A program made the translations under genes and the position numbers. The notes beneath the pieces were generated by a model, which was not told the origin of the DNA, did no database searches, and saw only the letters and a program-made list of their open reading frames with translations. Below are positions 1-7,531 of a stretch of 32,127 nt of DNA, piece by piece (positions within the stretch are counted from its first letter, which is position 1; each line of letters begins with the position of its first letter). This DNA comes from Myxococcota bacterium (GTDB lineage: Bacteria > Myxococcota_A > UBA9160 > JAFDET01), in the NCBI GenBank assembly GCA_028278065.1, contig JANQFA010000275.1, positions 1 through 32,127 on the forward strand, read 5' to 3'.

Positions 1-188
1 AGGTATTTTGGCGGCATTCTCTCCCGCGAACTAACACGTAGGGTGTGGCTTGGCGCGTAGGGTGCCCGGAAGACCTCCGCGCGAGGGTCCCACAGCACCC
101 CGGGGATGCTCGCAGCCTGCGACTCGCTGCAGCCGGACAGCGTGATCGTTCCGCGGTCGAAGTCGAGGCGCACGGGCACGCTTCCCAT
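1..188 (-). CDS. N-terminus of a possible XPB/ERCC3-like DEAD/DEAH helicase (partial)
   Basis: On the minus strand an ATG at 188 opens a frame that stays open to the left edge (62 residues visible). The translation has the pattern VRLDFDRGTITLSG, then IPGVLWDPRAEVFRAP. This resembles the N-terminal segment of XPB/ERCC3-type helicases, where a short beta hairpin ('dRGTL...G') is followed by 'LPGvxWDpRxxxxRAPA'. The helicase core would lie outside the window, so the function is inferred from the N-terminus only. After RAP the sequence stops looking like the family. A 9-bp direct repeat (cgtagggtg at 37-45 and 56-64) lies at that point, so the gene may be broken here. It lies outside the proposed island boundary at 1852-1899. 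Confidence 0.4.
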   Translation of the reverse strand, partial: MGSVPVRLDFDRGTITLSGCSESQAASIPGVLWDPRAEVFRAPYAPSHTLRVSSRERMPPKY

Positions 189-495
189 GCCGAGCAAGCA
201 CCGTGCCGGCCGTTCGCTGGAACCAGGCAGGCAGTTGCGGGCTCGAAGGCGCCACTCAGCCGCAGTCGACGATCGGCCGTCCACGAACGTGAACGAGCGT
301 CGACGCGTGTGTGGTGGGGCCTCGTTCACAGGCGCTTCTCGATCTCGAGATCGAGCCGGGTCGCAGAGCCGGACGCCTCCGTCGTATGTGATCTCCCGTG
401 GCTCCTCCGCAGCCTGGACCGACTCTTCGCCGGACGACCGGGCCCCGGCGGCACACGAGCCGGTGGACTCGAGCGTCCCGCTCGCGGGTCGCGGG
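189..495. other. Intergenic stretch without a recognised gene
   Basis: About 300 bases between the helicase-like start and the end of the pRiA4b-like gene. Short open frames exist on both strands, but their translations are Arg/Pro/Ser-rich and resemble antisense readings of GC-rich DNA. No tRNA, repeat array or clear terminator was seen. Confidence 0.4.
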
Positions 496-1032
496 TCAGC
501 GCTTGCGGCCGCCCAGCCAGTCGAGGGCAGCGTTTACCTCTGCCACGTCGATCCGACGCGCGGCCCTCCGGGCGCGCCCGGCCGGCCCGGAGTCCTCCGG
601 CGCCGCCTCACCGCGACCATCGGTGCATCGCGGAAGCGCCTCCACAGGCGCGGTGGGAACGACTTCCTCGAACTCGATCGTGTGCCGCCAATCGTCCCCG
701 AAGTCGTACGCGTAGAGCATCGAGTCGCCGCGCCGGAGGAGCACATCGCCGATGCGAACGCGATCCGTTCGCGGAGACTGACGCGCCCTGAGAGCGCCCA
801 GCGGCGGGTGGCATCGGTACAAGCCGTCCTCCGACCGGGCGCTCCCCCACTCCCAGACGTTCTCGGCGTCGCACTCGAAGCGCGTCGTGCCCAGGGCGGC
901 GGCGACCGTCTCGCCGAGCTCCCGGACCCCCCGGTCGCTCTGCAGCCAGAAGCAGATCTCCCGCGGCTCTTCATCGGGAGCAGGTCGCTCACGATGATCA
1001 CACCGGGCTATTGGCTCCGAGGATCTTCCCAT
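496..1032 (-). CDS. pRiA4b ORF-3-like protein
   Basis: A 178-residue protein if the ATG at 1032 is used; this start overlaps the upstream toxin gene by 25 bases. No better in-frame start lies between the toxin stop and the conserved region, so the start is uncertain. The C-terminal half carries the signature of the plasmid pRiA4b ORF-3 family: IGDVLL, then YAYDFGDDW (about residues 107-115), then HTIEFE, then a Cys and PEDSG (about 145-149). The usual N-terminal 'PPIWRR' strand is replaced by a different segment (CFWLQSDRGVRELGE, then DAENVWEW), so this is a divergent variant. The family is common on plasmids and islands; its biochemical role is unknown. It sits downstream of the VapBC pair and is probably co-transcribed with it. 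Confidence 0.7.
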   Translation of the reverse strand: MGRSSEPIARCDHRERPAPDEEPREICFWLQSDRGVRELGETVAAALGTTRFECDAENVWEWGSARSEDGLYRCHPPLGALRARQSPRTDRVRIGDVLLRRGDSMLYAYDFGDDWRHTIEFEEVVPTAPVEALPRCTDGRGEAAPEDSGPAGRARRAARRIDVAEVNAALDWLGGRKR

Positions 1033-1442
1033 CGCAGCCCATGCCGCTCGAAGGCCTCGAAATCCAGGTCGAAGGAAGCCAACGTGGTGCCTCGCGAGAT
1101 CGCCAGCGCGGCGAGGTAGGCATCGTCGATCGCGTTGCGGAGGGAACGGCGCGACGCTCGAGCGAGCTCCGCGAAGAGCTCCCAACGTACGTCGGCGTCA
1201 CCGACCACTTCGACACCCGCCTCGATCCACTCTTCCACCCATCCCATCGCCTCTTCATCCCTCATGTGACCGGGGAAAGCCGGGTTCGTTCCGAGCCGGA
1301 GGAACTGAGTGATCGTCGGCCAGGCGAGGCCTAGCGGCTCGCGCGCGTTGATCGCGTCCTCCAGCCAGCGGGCGGCGGGCTCGTGCAGGTCGGAGGTCGG
1401 ATCGATCGCATAGAAGAGGATCTGCACGTCGGCGATCTTCAA
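1008..1442 (-). CDS. vapC: PIN-domain toxin, VapC family
   Basis: A 144-residue PIN-domain protein. PIN toxins are Mg-dependent ribonucleases that cleave tRNA or other RNA when their antitoxin is lost. Visible features are the first acidic residue in IADVQILFYAID (Asp5), the FLRLGTNP helix (about 48-54), the DDAYLAALA segment (Asp106/107) and the terminal LASFDLDFEAFERHGLRW block (Asp125/127). This matches the VapC subfamily ending in 'DFxRFxGLxWxNP'. The expected length of about 130-145 residues is met. The start ATG overlaps the antitoxin stop by 4 bases (1439-1442), the usual translational coupling of such pairs. Cleavage specificity cannot be read from the sequence. Confidence 0.9.
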   Translation of the reverse strand: MKIADVQILFYAIDPTSDLHEPAARWLEDAINAREPLGLAWPTITQFLRLGTNPAFPGHMRDEEAMGWVEEWIEAGVEVVGDADVRWELFAELARASRRSLRNAIDDAYLAALAISRGTTLASFDLDFEAFERHGLRWEDPRSQ

Positions 1443-1711
1443 CGGCGCGCCTTCCGCTTGCGGAGCACCTCTTCGTTGGACATCTCCGCGGCCAGGTGTT
1501 TCGCGCGTGCGATGTCGAACCCGAATCCAACCTTGCGCGGCTTGAGCCGGTAGCGGCGGCGGCGCGCGGGCAGCTGCTCCTCATCCGGCGCGCGCTGGAG
1601 AAGCCGGTTCAGCGCCTCGTTGAGGGAGATCCCTTCTCGCGCCGCAAGGCGTTCGACCTTGCAGCGCGTCGCGGGATCGAGGCGCACGGTCATGCGCGCA
1701 TCATCGGCCAT
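1439..1711 (-). CDS. vapB: VapB-type antitoxin
   Basis: A 90-residue protein. The N-terminus (MTVRLDPATRCKVERLAAR, then GISLNEALNRLL) reads as a ribbon-helix-helix DNA-binding domain: one beta strand followed by two helices. The basic C-terminal tail (RRRRYRLKPRKVGFGFDIAR) would be the toxin-binding segment. Its stop overlaps the PIN toxin start by 4 bases. Antitoxins of this class repress their own promoter, and the palindrome at 1733-1747 just upstream is a plausible operator. The assignment rests on fold pattern and gene order. The exact antitoxin family is uncertain because the tail is not diagnostic. Confidence 0.85.
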   Translation of the reverse strand: MADDARMTVRLDPATRCKVERLAAREGISLNEALNRLLQRAPDEEQLPARRRRYRLKPRKVGFGFDIARAKHLAAEMSNEEVLRKRKARR

Positions 1712-1732
1712 GAGACCCTGGGTAGCACGGCG

Positions 1733-1747
1733 ACAGCATAGCTGTCA
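1733..1747. promoter_or_regulatory. Palindrome upstream of vapB, candidate autoregulatory operator
   Basis: GACAGCATAGCTGTC is an inverted repeat with 5-bp perfect arms, 22 bases upstream of the vapB start. Its position fits a site bound by the VapB ribbon-helix-helix dimer; this is inferred from position only. Confidence 0.4.
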
Positions 1748-1824
1748 CACGCTGTGCTCACGGGTCCGAGAAGGCGTGGGAGATCGGGCACTTGCGGCGA
1801 GGCGCGCGGGCATCGCGGAATGCC

Positions 1825-1842
1825 GAAATCATCAGTGATTTC
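1825..1842 (-). terminator. Small hairpin just past the tRNA-Asp 3' fragment
   Basis: A perfect 7-bp stem (GAAATCA/TGATTTC) with a 4-base loop starts 10 bases beyond the tRNA 3' end when read on the minus strand. No clear U-run follows, so termination would be weak. Such a hairpin is expected right after a tRNA gene. It suggests that the DNA left of 1852 is the original chromosomal sequence downstream of the tRNA-Asp locus. Confidence 0.4.
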
Positions 1843-1851
1843 AATTGCTCA

Positions 1852-1899
1852 TGGCGGGGCGGACGGGAGTCGAACCCGCAACTTCTGGCGTGACAGGCC
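1852..1899 (-). other. 3' half of tRNA-Asp(GUC); candidate att site at island end
   Basis: Read on the minus strand, the segment begins GGCCTGTCACGCC (anticodon loop CTGTCAC with anticodon GTC at 1892-1894). It continues through the T arm GCGGGTTCGACTCCCG and ends CCGCCCCGCCA. This matches bacterial tRNA-Asp from the anticodon loop to the encoded CCA. No D arm or 5' acceptor strand (expected GGGGCGG) lies upstream; at 1900-1950 the sequence is unrelated. Tyrosine integrases that target tRNA genes leave such a 3' fragment at the far end of the inserted element and rebuild the intact tRNA at the other end. The orientation implies that the element lies at higher coordinates. Confidence 0.8.
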
Positions 1900-1970
1900 C
1901 CCTCTGGAATCGACCGTAACCGCGCGGAATCCCGGGTAATTTCAGCAAGTTGTTGGTCACACCCGACCGG

Positions 1971-2010
1971 CAGGAACTCGCACGAACTCGCAGGAATCGG
2001 CACGGATCGG
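1971..2010. repeat. Four imperfect 10-bp direct repeats next to the att core
   Basis: Units are caggaactcg, cacgaactcg, caggaatcgg and cacggatcgg, head to tail without spacers, starting about 70 bases inside the island from the tRNA fragment. Length, spacing and position resemble arm-type integrase binding sites. A degraded microsatellite-like repeat is the simple alternative. Confidence 0.5.
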
Positions 2011-2050
2011 AAGTCGAAGCGTCCAACGAGTCCGCATTCTCCACCAAGGG

Positions 2051-2353
2051 TTGTGCCGTTCCGCGACACGCCGCCGCGAGCAGGGAGCGCCCTGGGCGGT
2101 GATCGCCCGTGAGATCCGCGGCGACGTGCGCAAGATCCAGCGGTGGCAGTCGGGAGCCCGTCGACCTGCCTCGGTGCCGGTGCTGCGCCCGGTCGAGGTG
2201 CTGCCCGCGCCCGAGCCGGTGGAGGCGCATTCGAGCGGTCGCCTGGTCGAGCGCCGCGCTCGGCCCGCTACTGGAACCATGACTGAATCCACCCTCGCTC
2301 CGCCCCATGTGGACGAAGGCCGCCACCTTCCCGTGCTGAGGCTGTCTCGTTGA
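2051..2353 (+). pseudogene. Possible remnant of an IS66-type orfA-like helix-turn-helix gene
   Basis: An open frame of 100 residues contains WAVIAREIRGDVRKIQRWQ, which resembles the helix-turn-helix of small transposase accessory proteins, followed by a Pro/Val-rich stretch. The ends do not fit the family, no matching partner ORF follows, and the 3' part overlaps the end of the convergent membrane-protein gene. It could be a decayed insertion-sequence fragment or a chance frame. Only the weak motif supports it. Confidence 0.2.
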
Positions 2354-2594
2354 TTCCCGTCGCGGTGCAGAACAGAAGGCAGCAATTCACGAACGCTATG
2401 AAGTACTCGAGGCCTCCGGTCAGCTTGCCACCGTAGTAGGCGACAAGGAATCCCACGCAGAGCGACACCAGAAACGGAATCCAAATCGCAGTTCTCGCTA
2501 CCAAGCGTTGAACGGTGGCGGAGATAATCCAAACTGCCGTTGACGCTCCGCCGAACGTTAACACCGAGGTGGTCGTGACGAACTGCTCCGGCAT
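2268..2594 (-). CDS. Small membrane protein downstream of the protease
   Basis: A 108-residue protein with two or three hydrophobic segments: about residues 8-27, 38-53 (IWIPFLVSLCVGFLVAYY) and 63-80 (LEYFIAFVNCCLLFCTATG), then a polar C-terminal tail. I recognise no family. Its ATG (2594) directly abuts the protease stop (TAGATG), so the two are translationally coupled and probably work together. The role could be to anchor, gate or inhibit the protease; that is inference. Base composition here and in the protease is visibly less GC-rich than the surrounding genes, consistent with separately acquired cargo. The last 25 or so residues are Gly/Arg-rich, so the 3' end may have been altered by rearrangement. 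Confidence 0.6.
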   Translation of the reverse strand: MPEQFVTTTSVLTFGGASTAVWIISATVQRLVARTAIWIPFLVSLCVGFLVAYYGGKLTGGLEYFIAFVNCCLLFCTATGINETASAREGGGLRPHGAERGWIQSWFQ

Positions 2595-3881
2595 CTACTC
2601 CATCCTTTCAGCCGTCAGGGTCTTCCAGGAAAGCGCTATCCGAAACGTGTCAGCAAGGAAGTCGCTTCGGAGCGCATAGCTATGCTCTCGCGGTGGCTCG
2701 GCCCCCAGTGCCACCATGCCAAACCAGACTTCTCCATCGCAGTCCGTCACCCATGCGCCTGACTGGCCAGGACGAGAGAACGGCGCGCGCCCCAACGGGA
2801 ACCAGATTCCGAACCTTTGGACGTAATGCGGAAAAATCAAAGCCATTGGCCCGCGCACCTCTCGTCCGTCTTTGCACGTCGCCACGGGTACATAGCTGTT
2901 CTCGATGTAACCCTCACGACCGTCCAATCGAGGAGACTTAACTACTCGCAGCCTGCGAGTCACCGCCTCCCGGTGTTCGCTCTCTGTCGCTACACGCACG
3001 CCGTGGCGTAGCGCGTGCTCGGTCGTGAAGCACTCGGCTCCTAAGTGAATCAACGCCGCATCGTACGGCCAGGCTCCTGATCGCGAGTCCGGCTTGGGAA
3101 CACGCTGAGATCCGCACCCGTTGCTTAGGACGTGCAAGCAGGTCATCCCGAGCGCGCCACTGTTCCCACCGCACAAGACACCGCCGACCACGCCATCCAG
3201 CCCACCGCTTCCTGCTGTGCAATGCCCGAGCGCGCGAACCTCGCGCGGGCGTTCCCGTTCAACACGCAGTCCAAACCAGGCGTCGTTCCCTGGAAATTGC
3301 ATTGATTCCCTGAAGGCCGATTCCCCCGTTTCGACCAAAGCCAACCAATCAAAACCCTCGAGTCCACGTTCCCGAGACGGAACCAAGGACACCGTGAGAG
3401 GTCCGATCGCCTCCGAGCGCGACAGACGCCGCTGACTCACCAATGCATCCACCACGCGCTCAGCCAGAAGGAAGCGTGGATGGGAAAGCTGCCACCGAAG
3501 ATGAGCCGCGTGCCACGACATCGCGAAATCATCGTTGTCGCCGAAAGCGAGCGGCTCTAGGCCCTCAAGATGCGGAGGCACCTCAATATACTCGCGGCGC
3601 ACGCGACCCTGCTGGTCGCCATACTCAATCAAGTGCCGTTCGATAGCCTCGGCTCGGTGCTCGGCCACCGCCAATGCCGCCGCGTAGTCCCTACCTGCAA
3701 CAGCGTTTGGCCCCTCCACTGGAGAGCGTCGTAGGAGCAGACGGCCAGTCGTGCCGGCGCGATGGCGGACCTGGGAGAGAGCGGCCAAGATCCCCCACCC
3801 CAACAGCAGTAGCAGCAGCGCACCGAGCCAATAGGGAAACTCGAAAAGCGGATCCAAGAGAACTCTCTCCAGATCATTCAC
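2595..3881 (-). CDS. Membrane-anchored trypsin-like serine protease
   Basis: A 428-residue protein with one N-terminal membrane segment (about 16-35) followed by a basic stretch, so most of the protein is probably cytoplasmic. Residues 60-200 form an alpha/beta region I do not recognise. Residues 215-410 show a chymotrypsin-fold triad in the right order: His250 in GMTCLHVLS, Asp274 in YDAALIHL and Ser374 in GQSGAWV. The spacing of about 25 and 100 residues is compact but acceptable for bacterial trypsin-like domains. No signal-peptide cleavage site is seen. It is coupled to the membrane protein gene directly downstream. Cytoplasmic-facing trypsin-like proteases occur as effectors in several bacterial defence systems, which makes that role possible; housekeeping quality control is the alternative. 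Confidence 0.7.
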   Translation of the reverse strand: MNDLERVLLDPLFEFPYWLGALLLLLLGWGILAALSQVRHRAGTTGRLLLRRSPVEGPNAVAGRDYAAALAVAEHRAEAIERHLIEYGDQQGRVRREYIEVPPHLEGLEPLAFGDNDDFAMSWHAAHLRWQLSHPRFLLAERVVDALVSQRRLSRSEAIGPLTVSLVPSRERGLEGFDWLALVETGESAFRESMQFPGNDAWFGLRVERERPREVRALGHCTAGSGGLDGVVGGVLCGGNSGALGMTCLHVLSNGCGSQRVPKPDSRSGAWPYDAALIHLGAECFTTEHALRHGVRVATESEHREAVTRRLRVVKSPRLDGREGYIENSYVPVATCKDGREVRGPMALIFPHYVQRFGIWFPLGRAPFSRPGQSGAWVTDCDGEVWFGMVALGAEPPREHSYALRSDFLADTFRIALSWKTLTAERME

Positions 3882-4449
3882 AGCAGAGAGGATTAGGCAG
3901 GTGACCCTGGATTGCCACGGTTACGCGTCGGCGTGCGCGACGCGTCCCGCGGAATTTCTCGCCCGATCGTCTCGCGCCATCTGTGGGCGAACTTCGTTGG
4001 ATTCCGGCGTCGGCACCAGCAGCTCTGCCACCACCGCAAGATGGACCGCCCGCCCAGACCAACAACCGTGGCACGCACCGAACTCCGGTCCCGCCGGACG
4101 AAGCGCGCGGCGATCGGGGCTGCTAGACCATATCCGACCTTATGGGGTCGATTCCCCACAATCCTGCTGTCAGCGTAGTCGCGAAGGGGACCGCTCAGCG
4201 GCAATAGGTCACAAGATCTCACTCATAAGGTCTGAGGCGCTCCACCTCTGCCCGCGAGGCTGAACCGAAACCCCACCGATCCCGAGCGTGGTAGGAGCGG
4301 CTGAAGCTGGCGTTGTAGAAGGGCGCGTGCTGGGTCGCCCTCCATCAGACCAACCCCGAACGATGGAGGAACCCATGAAGAAGGTACGAATCGACACCCA
4401 GAAGCTCCTCAACAGCTTCTTCGGGCGAGCCCATCTTGCAGCCCGGCGC
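3882..4449. other. Intergenic stretch with a possible gene-start fragment
   Basis: About 570 bases hold no convincing complete gene. On the plus strand, after a ribosome-binding-like ggagg (4363-4367), a frame starts near ATG 4375 and reads MKKVRIDTQKLLNSFFGRA, which looks like a genuine N-terminus. It then runs antisense into the metalloprotease gene, where its translation loses protein-like character. This may be the start of a gene cut off by rearrangement near 4445. Confidence 0.3.
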
Positions 4450-5847
4450 TCAGGTCCGCTCGAGATTGTCGATGAAGTCCTTGGCCCGCTTTCTGGCGTG
4501 GCGGCCCAAGCCGGGGTGATCGGCAGCCCGCCGCAGGCTCTCGTATGCCCGTCGTGCAAGTCGTCGCTTGCGACCCGGTTCCTCGGTCGCCGCCCACTCT
4601 GCCAGCACCACCCGGCCCGTGGCGTAGGCCGCGTGGCCCGCGGCCGCGTGCTTCGGGTGCTCGTTCGAGAAGACCTCGAGCTGCCGGAGGGCGCGCGACC
4701 GGAGCGATGCGCGGCGGTAGTACAAGAGGCGCGCGACGGACGGGACGGCGAGGAGCTCGAGGGCTGACGCGGACCTGTGGAAGCCTCGCACGTGGAGCGG
4801 GACGCTGTTCGAGCGGATCGTGCCGCGCCGCCCCACGTCGTACTCCGCCCAGATCCGGTGCGTGCCGGGAAGCCGGAACGTGTAGCCGCCCGATTGTCCG
4901 AACAGGCTGATGTCGCGCTCGAAGCTCTCACCCGGCGCCAGGGCGATGCGATCGCTCGGACGGCAGTAGTGGTTGGGAGAGGCCCAGAGGCGAACCGCGC
5001 CAGACGGGTCTTCGATCCAGATCCGGAAGCCCGAGTAGCCCGGGTCGACGTCGCGCGAAATCCACGTGGAGCGCCGCTCGTGCTTCGGCCACGTCAGCTT
5101 CACGTCGAGCTCGAAGGGTTCGAAGGCGAAGACCTCGTCACGGGACAGGTCGATGCGAAGCTGCAGGTTGCCGTGAATCCTACGCTGGGCGCTGGCTCCT
5201 CGGAAGTCGAGACCCCCGGGCCACACGGCCTCCGAGCGGGAACACTCGCTGAGCCATCGGCTCTCCGCGAGCAGGAACCCCGTGCCGCTCGGGATCGTCG
5301 CGCCGCCCAGACTCGGCTTCCCCATGAAGGTGTCGCCGGAGTTGTCCCGGAGGTTGAACACGTGGCCCAGCTCGTGCACCGTGGTGATCGCCGTCTCGGC
5401 CGCGCGGTGAGGCGGAGTTCGATGCTGCGCGATCGCCTTGAGGAAGACGGCACACCCCTCCCGCGGGATCGCGTAGGAGCCGTTCGGAGCCCTGGTGTCG
5501 TCCTCAGTCTTGAAGCCGCGGTCGAACATCACGCCGAAGGCTCGCGTATCCCACTCGTAGCTATGGGCGAAGATCACGCCGATCCGGTGGACCCGCTGGG
5601 CGCTCGCGGGGTTGATCGTCAGTCTCCGCAATGCGTGGTGGAGATGCAGCGCGGTGACGGGTCCTCGCTTCAGGCCACGCACGTACCGATGACGACTCGT
5701 GTCGAAGGTGAGGTGGATGTCGCCGGCCGGATCCCGCTCGGACGAGGCATCCCTGAAGATCGTCGTGATCGAGCGTCCACCGACGTGCATTGCTGGTAGC
5801 GTGTCGAATCCGTCGATCCGCCCGACGTAGCAGGTTGCGCGGTACAC
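4450..5847 (-). CDS. Zinc metalloprotease with snapalysin-like HExxHxxxxxD motif
   Basis: A 465-residue protein and last gene of a three-gene minus-strand operon, 8 bases after the 382-residue lipoprotein. The core motif HELGHVFNLRD places His158, Glu159, His162 and Asp168. In metzincins the third zinc ligand is usually His in HExxHxxGxxH; Asp at this position is typical of snapalysin (M7), although the usual Gly is Asn here. After the catalytic part (about 1-200) comes a beta-rich region (about 210-340) that may be Ig-like. A helical, TPR-like C-terminus (about 350-465, with AAGHAAYATGRVVLAEWA) follows. No signal peptide is visible, odd for a protease next to two lipoproteins. Substrate unknown; the pairing suggests action on, or control by, the lipoproteins. 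Confidence 0.7.
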   Translation of the reverse strand: MYRATCYVGRIDGFDTLPAMHVGGRSITTIFRDASSERDPAGDIHLTFDTSRHRYVRGLKRGPVTALHLHHALRRLTINPASAQRVHRIGVIFAHSYEWDTRAFGVMFDRGFKTEDDTRAPNGSYAIPREGCAVFLKAIAQHRTPPHRAAETAITTVHELGHVFNLRDNSGDTFMGKPSLGGATIPSGTGFLLAESRWLSECSRSEAVWPGGLDFRGASAQRRIHGNLQLRIDLSRDEVFAFEPFELDVKLTWPKHERRSTWISRDVDPGYSGFRIWIEDPSGAVRLWASPNHYCRPSDRIALAPGESFERDISLFGQSGGYTFRLPGTHRIWAEYDVGRRGTIRSNSVPLHVRGFHRSASALELLAVPSVARLLYYRRASLRSRALRQLEVFSNEHPKHAAAGHAAYATGRVVLAEWAATEEPGRKRRLARRAYESLRRAADHPGLGRHARKRAKDFIDNLERT

Positions 5848-5855
5848 CAGACCGC

Positions 5856-7004
5856 CTACTCCACCTTGTACGTCACAACCGGCGTGCCGACCACCACGTC
5901 GCCCTTCTTGAACGTGAGCTCGAGATTGAACGAGCCCGTGGCATGCCCGCTTTGCCTCGGGTTGTCAGTGGCGAAGGCGATCTTGACCTTCTTAGAACTC
6001 TCCCTCGTGATCGTCGGCTTTCCGTCCACCACGGGCTGCCCCAGTCGGGGATTCGTAGCGAAGCCCTCCACGGTGTCGAATTCCTTGTTCGTCTCAACGA
6101 AGCTCTCCTGCGTCGTGATCACGCCGAGCTCCGTCTTGTCGAGCTTGAAGGGCTCGTCAGCCCCGCTCGGCTTCTTCTTCTCCTTCGTTCCCTTGACACG
6201 GTAGACCCCGAAGTCGGTCTGGGCTGCCGCGGGGCGCAGCATGAGCCGGTGCTCGTCCCCGGTGCGCGTCTCCACGATCTGGAGGAGCAGCGGTCCCGGG
6301 ACCTCTTTGAACTTGGCCGGCTGGAGGGGTTTCTGGCTCGGGGCTTCGTCAGGTTCATCGGGCTCATCGTCCGCGAGCACGCGGCCGGCGATCAACCCGC
6401 GAGACACCGAGACGAGCCCGAGCTCCTTCTCGAGCGCCTTGCGGCGCGCCTTTGCCGCATCCCACTTCAGCTTCGCCGCGTCCTTCTTGTCCTTGGGTGT
6501 GGTCGGTGTCGCTTCGTACTCCGCCTCGGCTACGGCCTCGTCGACCCGCGCAGTGGAGAGCAGGGCTTCGAGTGCCGCGACCGCTTTCCTCTCCTCGTCC
6601 GCGATTTCATCCGCCTTCTCGCGCTCCGCCTTGAGCAGGGCGATCTCCGCATCCTCCCGCGCCTTGGCCACGGCACCCGCCGCCTTTGCGGCCTCTGCCG
6701 CCACGGCGGACGAGTCGCGCGTCCACTCGACCTCGGTCAGGAGCCCCTTGCTGATCTTGAGCTGAAGATCGTGCTGGGCGAGGAAGCTCTTGGCGTGAAC
6801 AGCGTACGTATGCGTGGGGTCGGGAAGCATCTCGACGCGGACGTCGAGGGTCCCATCGGACTTGGGCGTCACCACGATGAACGGCTTAGGAAGCGAGTAT
6901 CGCACACCCTTCCCCTTGCCGTACACGTCGACCTTCTTCACCGACACCATTGTGCAGCCAGCGAGACCGATCGCGAGCAGCATCGTAAGAGCAGCGCGCA
7001 TCAC
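5856..7004 (-). CDS. Lipoprotein with central coiled coil
   Basis: A 382-residue protein with a short signal peptide and lipobox (LLAIGLAGC; Cys17), so it is predicted to be lipid-anchored in the cell envelope. Residues 20-100 and 230-382 are beta-rich. Residues 105-205 are rich in Ala, Glu and Lys (AAEAAKAAGAVAKAREDAEI, then DKKDAAKLKWDAAKARRKAL) and should form a helical coiled coil. Its start overlaps the stop of the upstream lipoprotein by 4 bases (7001-7004). I recognise no family. Two successive lipoproteins followed by a protease suggest an envelope complex; whether the products touch is inference. Confidence 0.7.
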   Translation of the reverse strand: MMRAALTMLLAIGLAGCTMVSVKKVDVYGKGKGVRYSLPKPFIVVTPKSDGTLDVRVEMLPDPTHTYAVHAKSFLAQHDLQLKISKGLLTEVEWTRDSSAVAAEAAKAAGAVAKAREDAEIALLKAEREKADEIADEERKAVAALEALLSTARVDEAVAEAEYEATPTTPKDKKDAAKLKWDAAKARRKALEKELGLVSVSRGLIAGRVLADDEPDEPDEAPSQKPLQPAKFKEVPGPLLLQIVETRTGDEHRLMLRPAAAQTDFGVYRVKGTKEKKKPSGADEPFKLDKTELGVITTQESFVETNKEFDTVEGFATNPRLGQPVVDGKPTITRESSKKVKIAFATDNPRQSGHATGSFNLELTFKKGDVVVGTPVVTYKVE

Positions 7005-7531
7005 TCGAACTCCGCGATTCCGGGTCGAACGCGCATCTCGGACTCGATGCTCTTGGCTTGCATCAAGCTGGCGTTCCCGCCCGCATCGAACACGACCTTG
7101 AAGAGGATGGGCACGGGGACGGCGAACAGGTCGTCCTCGACAATGCGGAAGCCGATCTTGCTGACCGCCGCTTCGGCCAGTCCCTGGAGGCCCTCGATAA
7201 CCGCCTTCGGCAGAGCCGTCCCGTCCCCCTCGAGCTTCGCCTCGTTGAGGACACCGTTCGAGAACTTCAAATTGCCCGTGTTCGATGCCAGGAACTCCCA
7301 GGGCCGGATCGAGCGGAGCCGCGTCTGGTCCGGGAGGTAGATGAGCTTCGAGATGAGGCCTCCGTTGCCGTCGCTATAGACGAGCAGGTACGGCGAAGAT
7401 TCGTAGTACCGGAAGCCCCGGTTCTTCGACTCGGGATGGTCGGGCCCGATGGCACGAACGGTCGTTCCACTGCATCCCGAGAGCAGGAGAGCTGTACACG
7501 TGAGAGCGAGGGCGAGCCCCTTCAAGAGCAA
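7001..7531 (-). CDS. Small lipoprotein, first gene of the metalloprotease operon
   Basis: A 176-residue protein with a clear lipoprotein signal (MLLKGLALALTCTALLLSGC; Cys20). The mature part is beta-rich (FRYYESSPYLLVYSDGNGGL, then SKLIYLPDQTRL). It ends with a segment containing VPVPILFKVVFDAGG. No known family is recognised. It begins the operon, and its stop overlaps the next lipoprotein start (ATGA). The start is chosen because the signal peptide begins at this Met. Confidence 0.7.
   Translation of the reverse strand: MLLKGLALALTCTALLLSGCSGTTVRAIGPDHPESKNRGFRYYESSPYLLVYSDGNGGLISKLIYLPDQTRLRSIRPWEFLASNTGNLKFSNGVLNEAKLEGDGTALPKAVIEGLQGLAEAAVSKIGFRIVEDDLFAVPVPILFKVVFDAGGNASLMQAKSIESEMRVRPGIAEFE

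Noticed and set aside
1852-1940. A complete tRNA-Asp gene
   Set aside because: The D arm and 5' acceptor strand are missing; only the 3' half matches.
1971-2010. CRISPR-like array
   Set aside because: Units are 10 bp with no spacers and there are no cas genes.
4288-4767. A 159-codon plus-strand gene
   Set aside because: Most of it lies antisense to the metalloprotease C-terminus and loses protein-like character there; only its start looks real, noted as a fragment.
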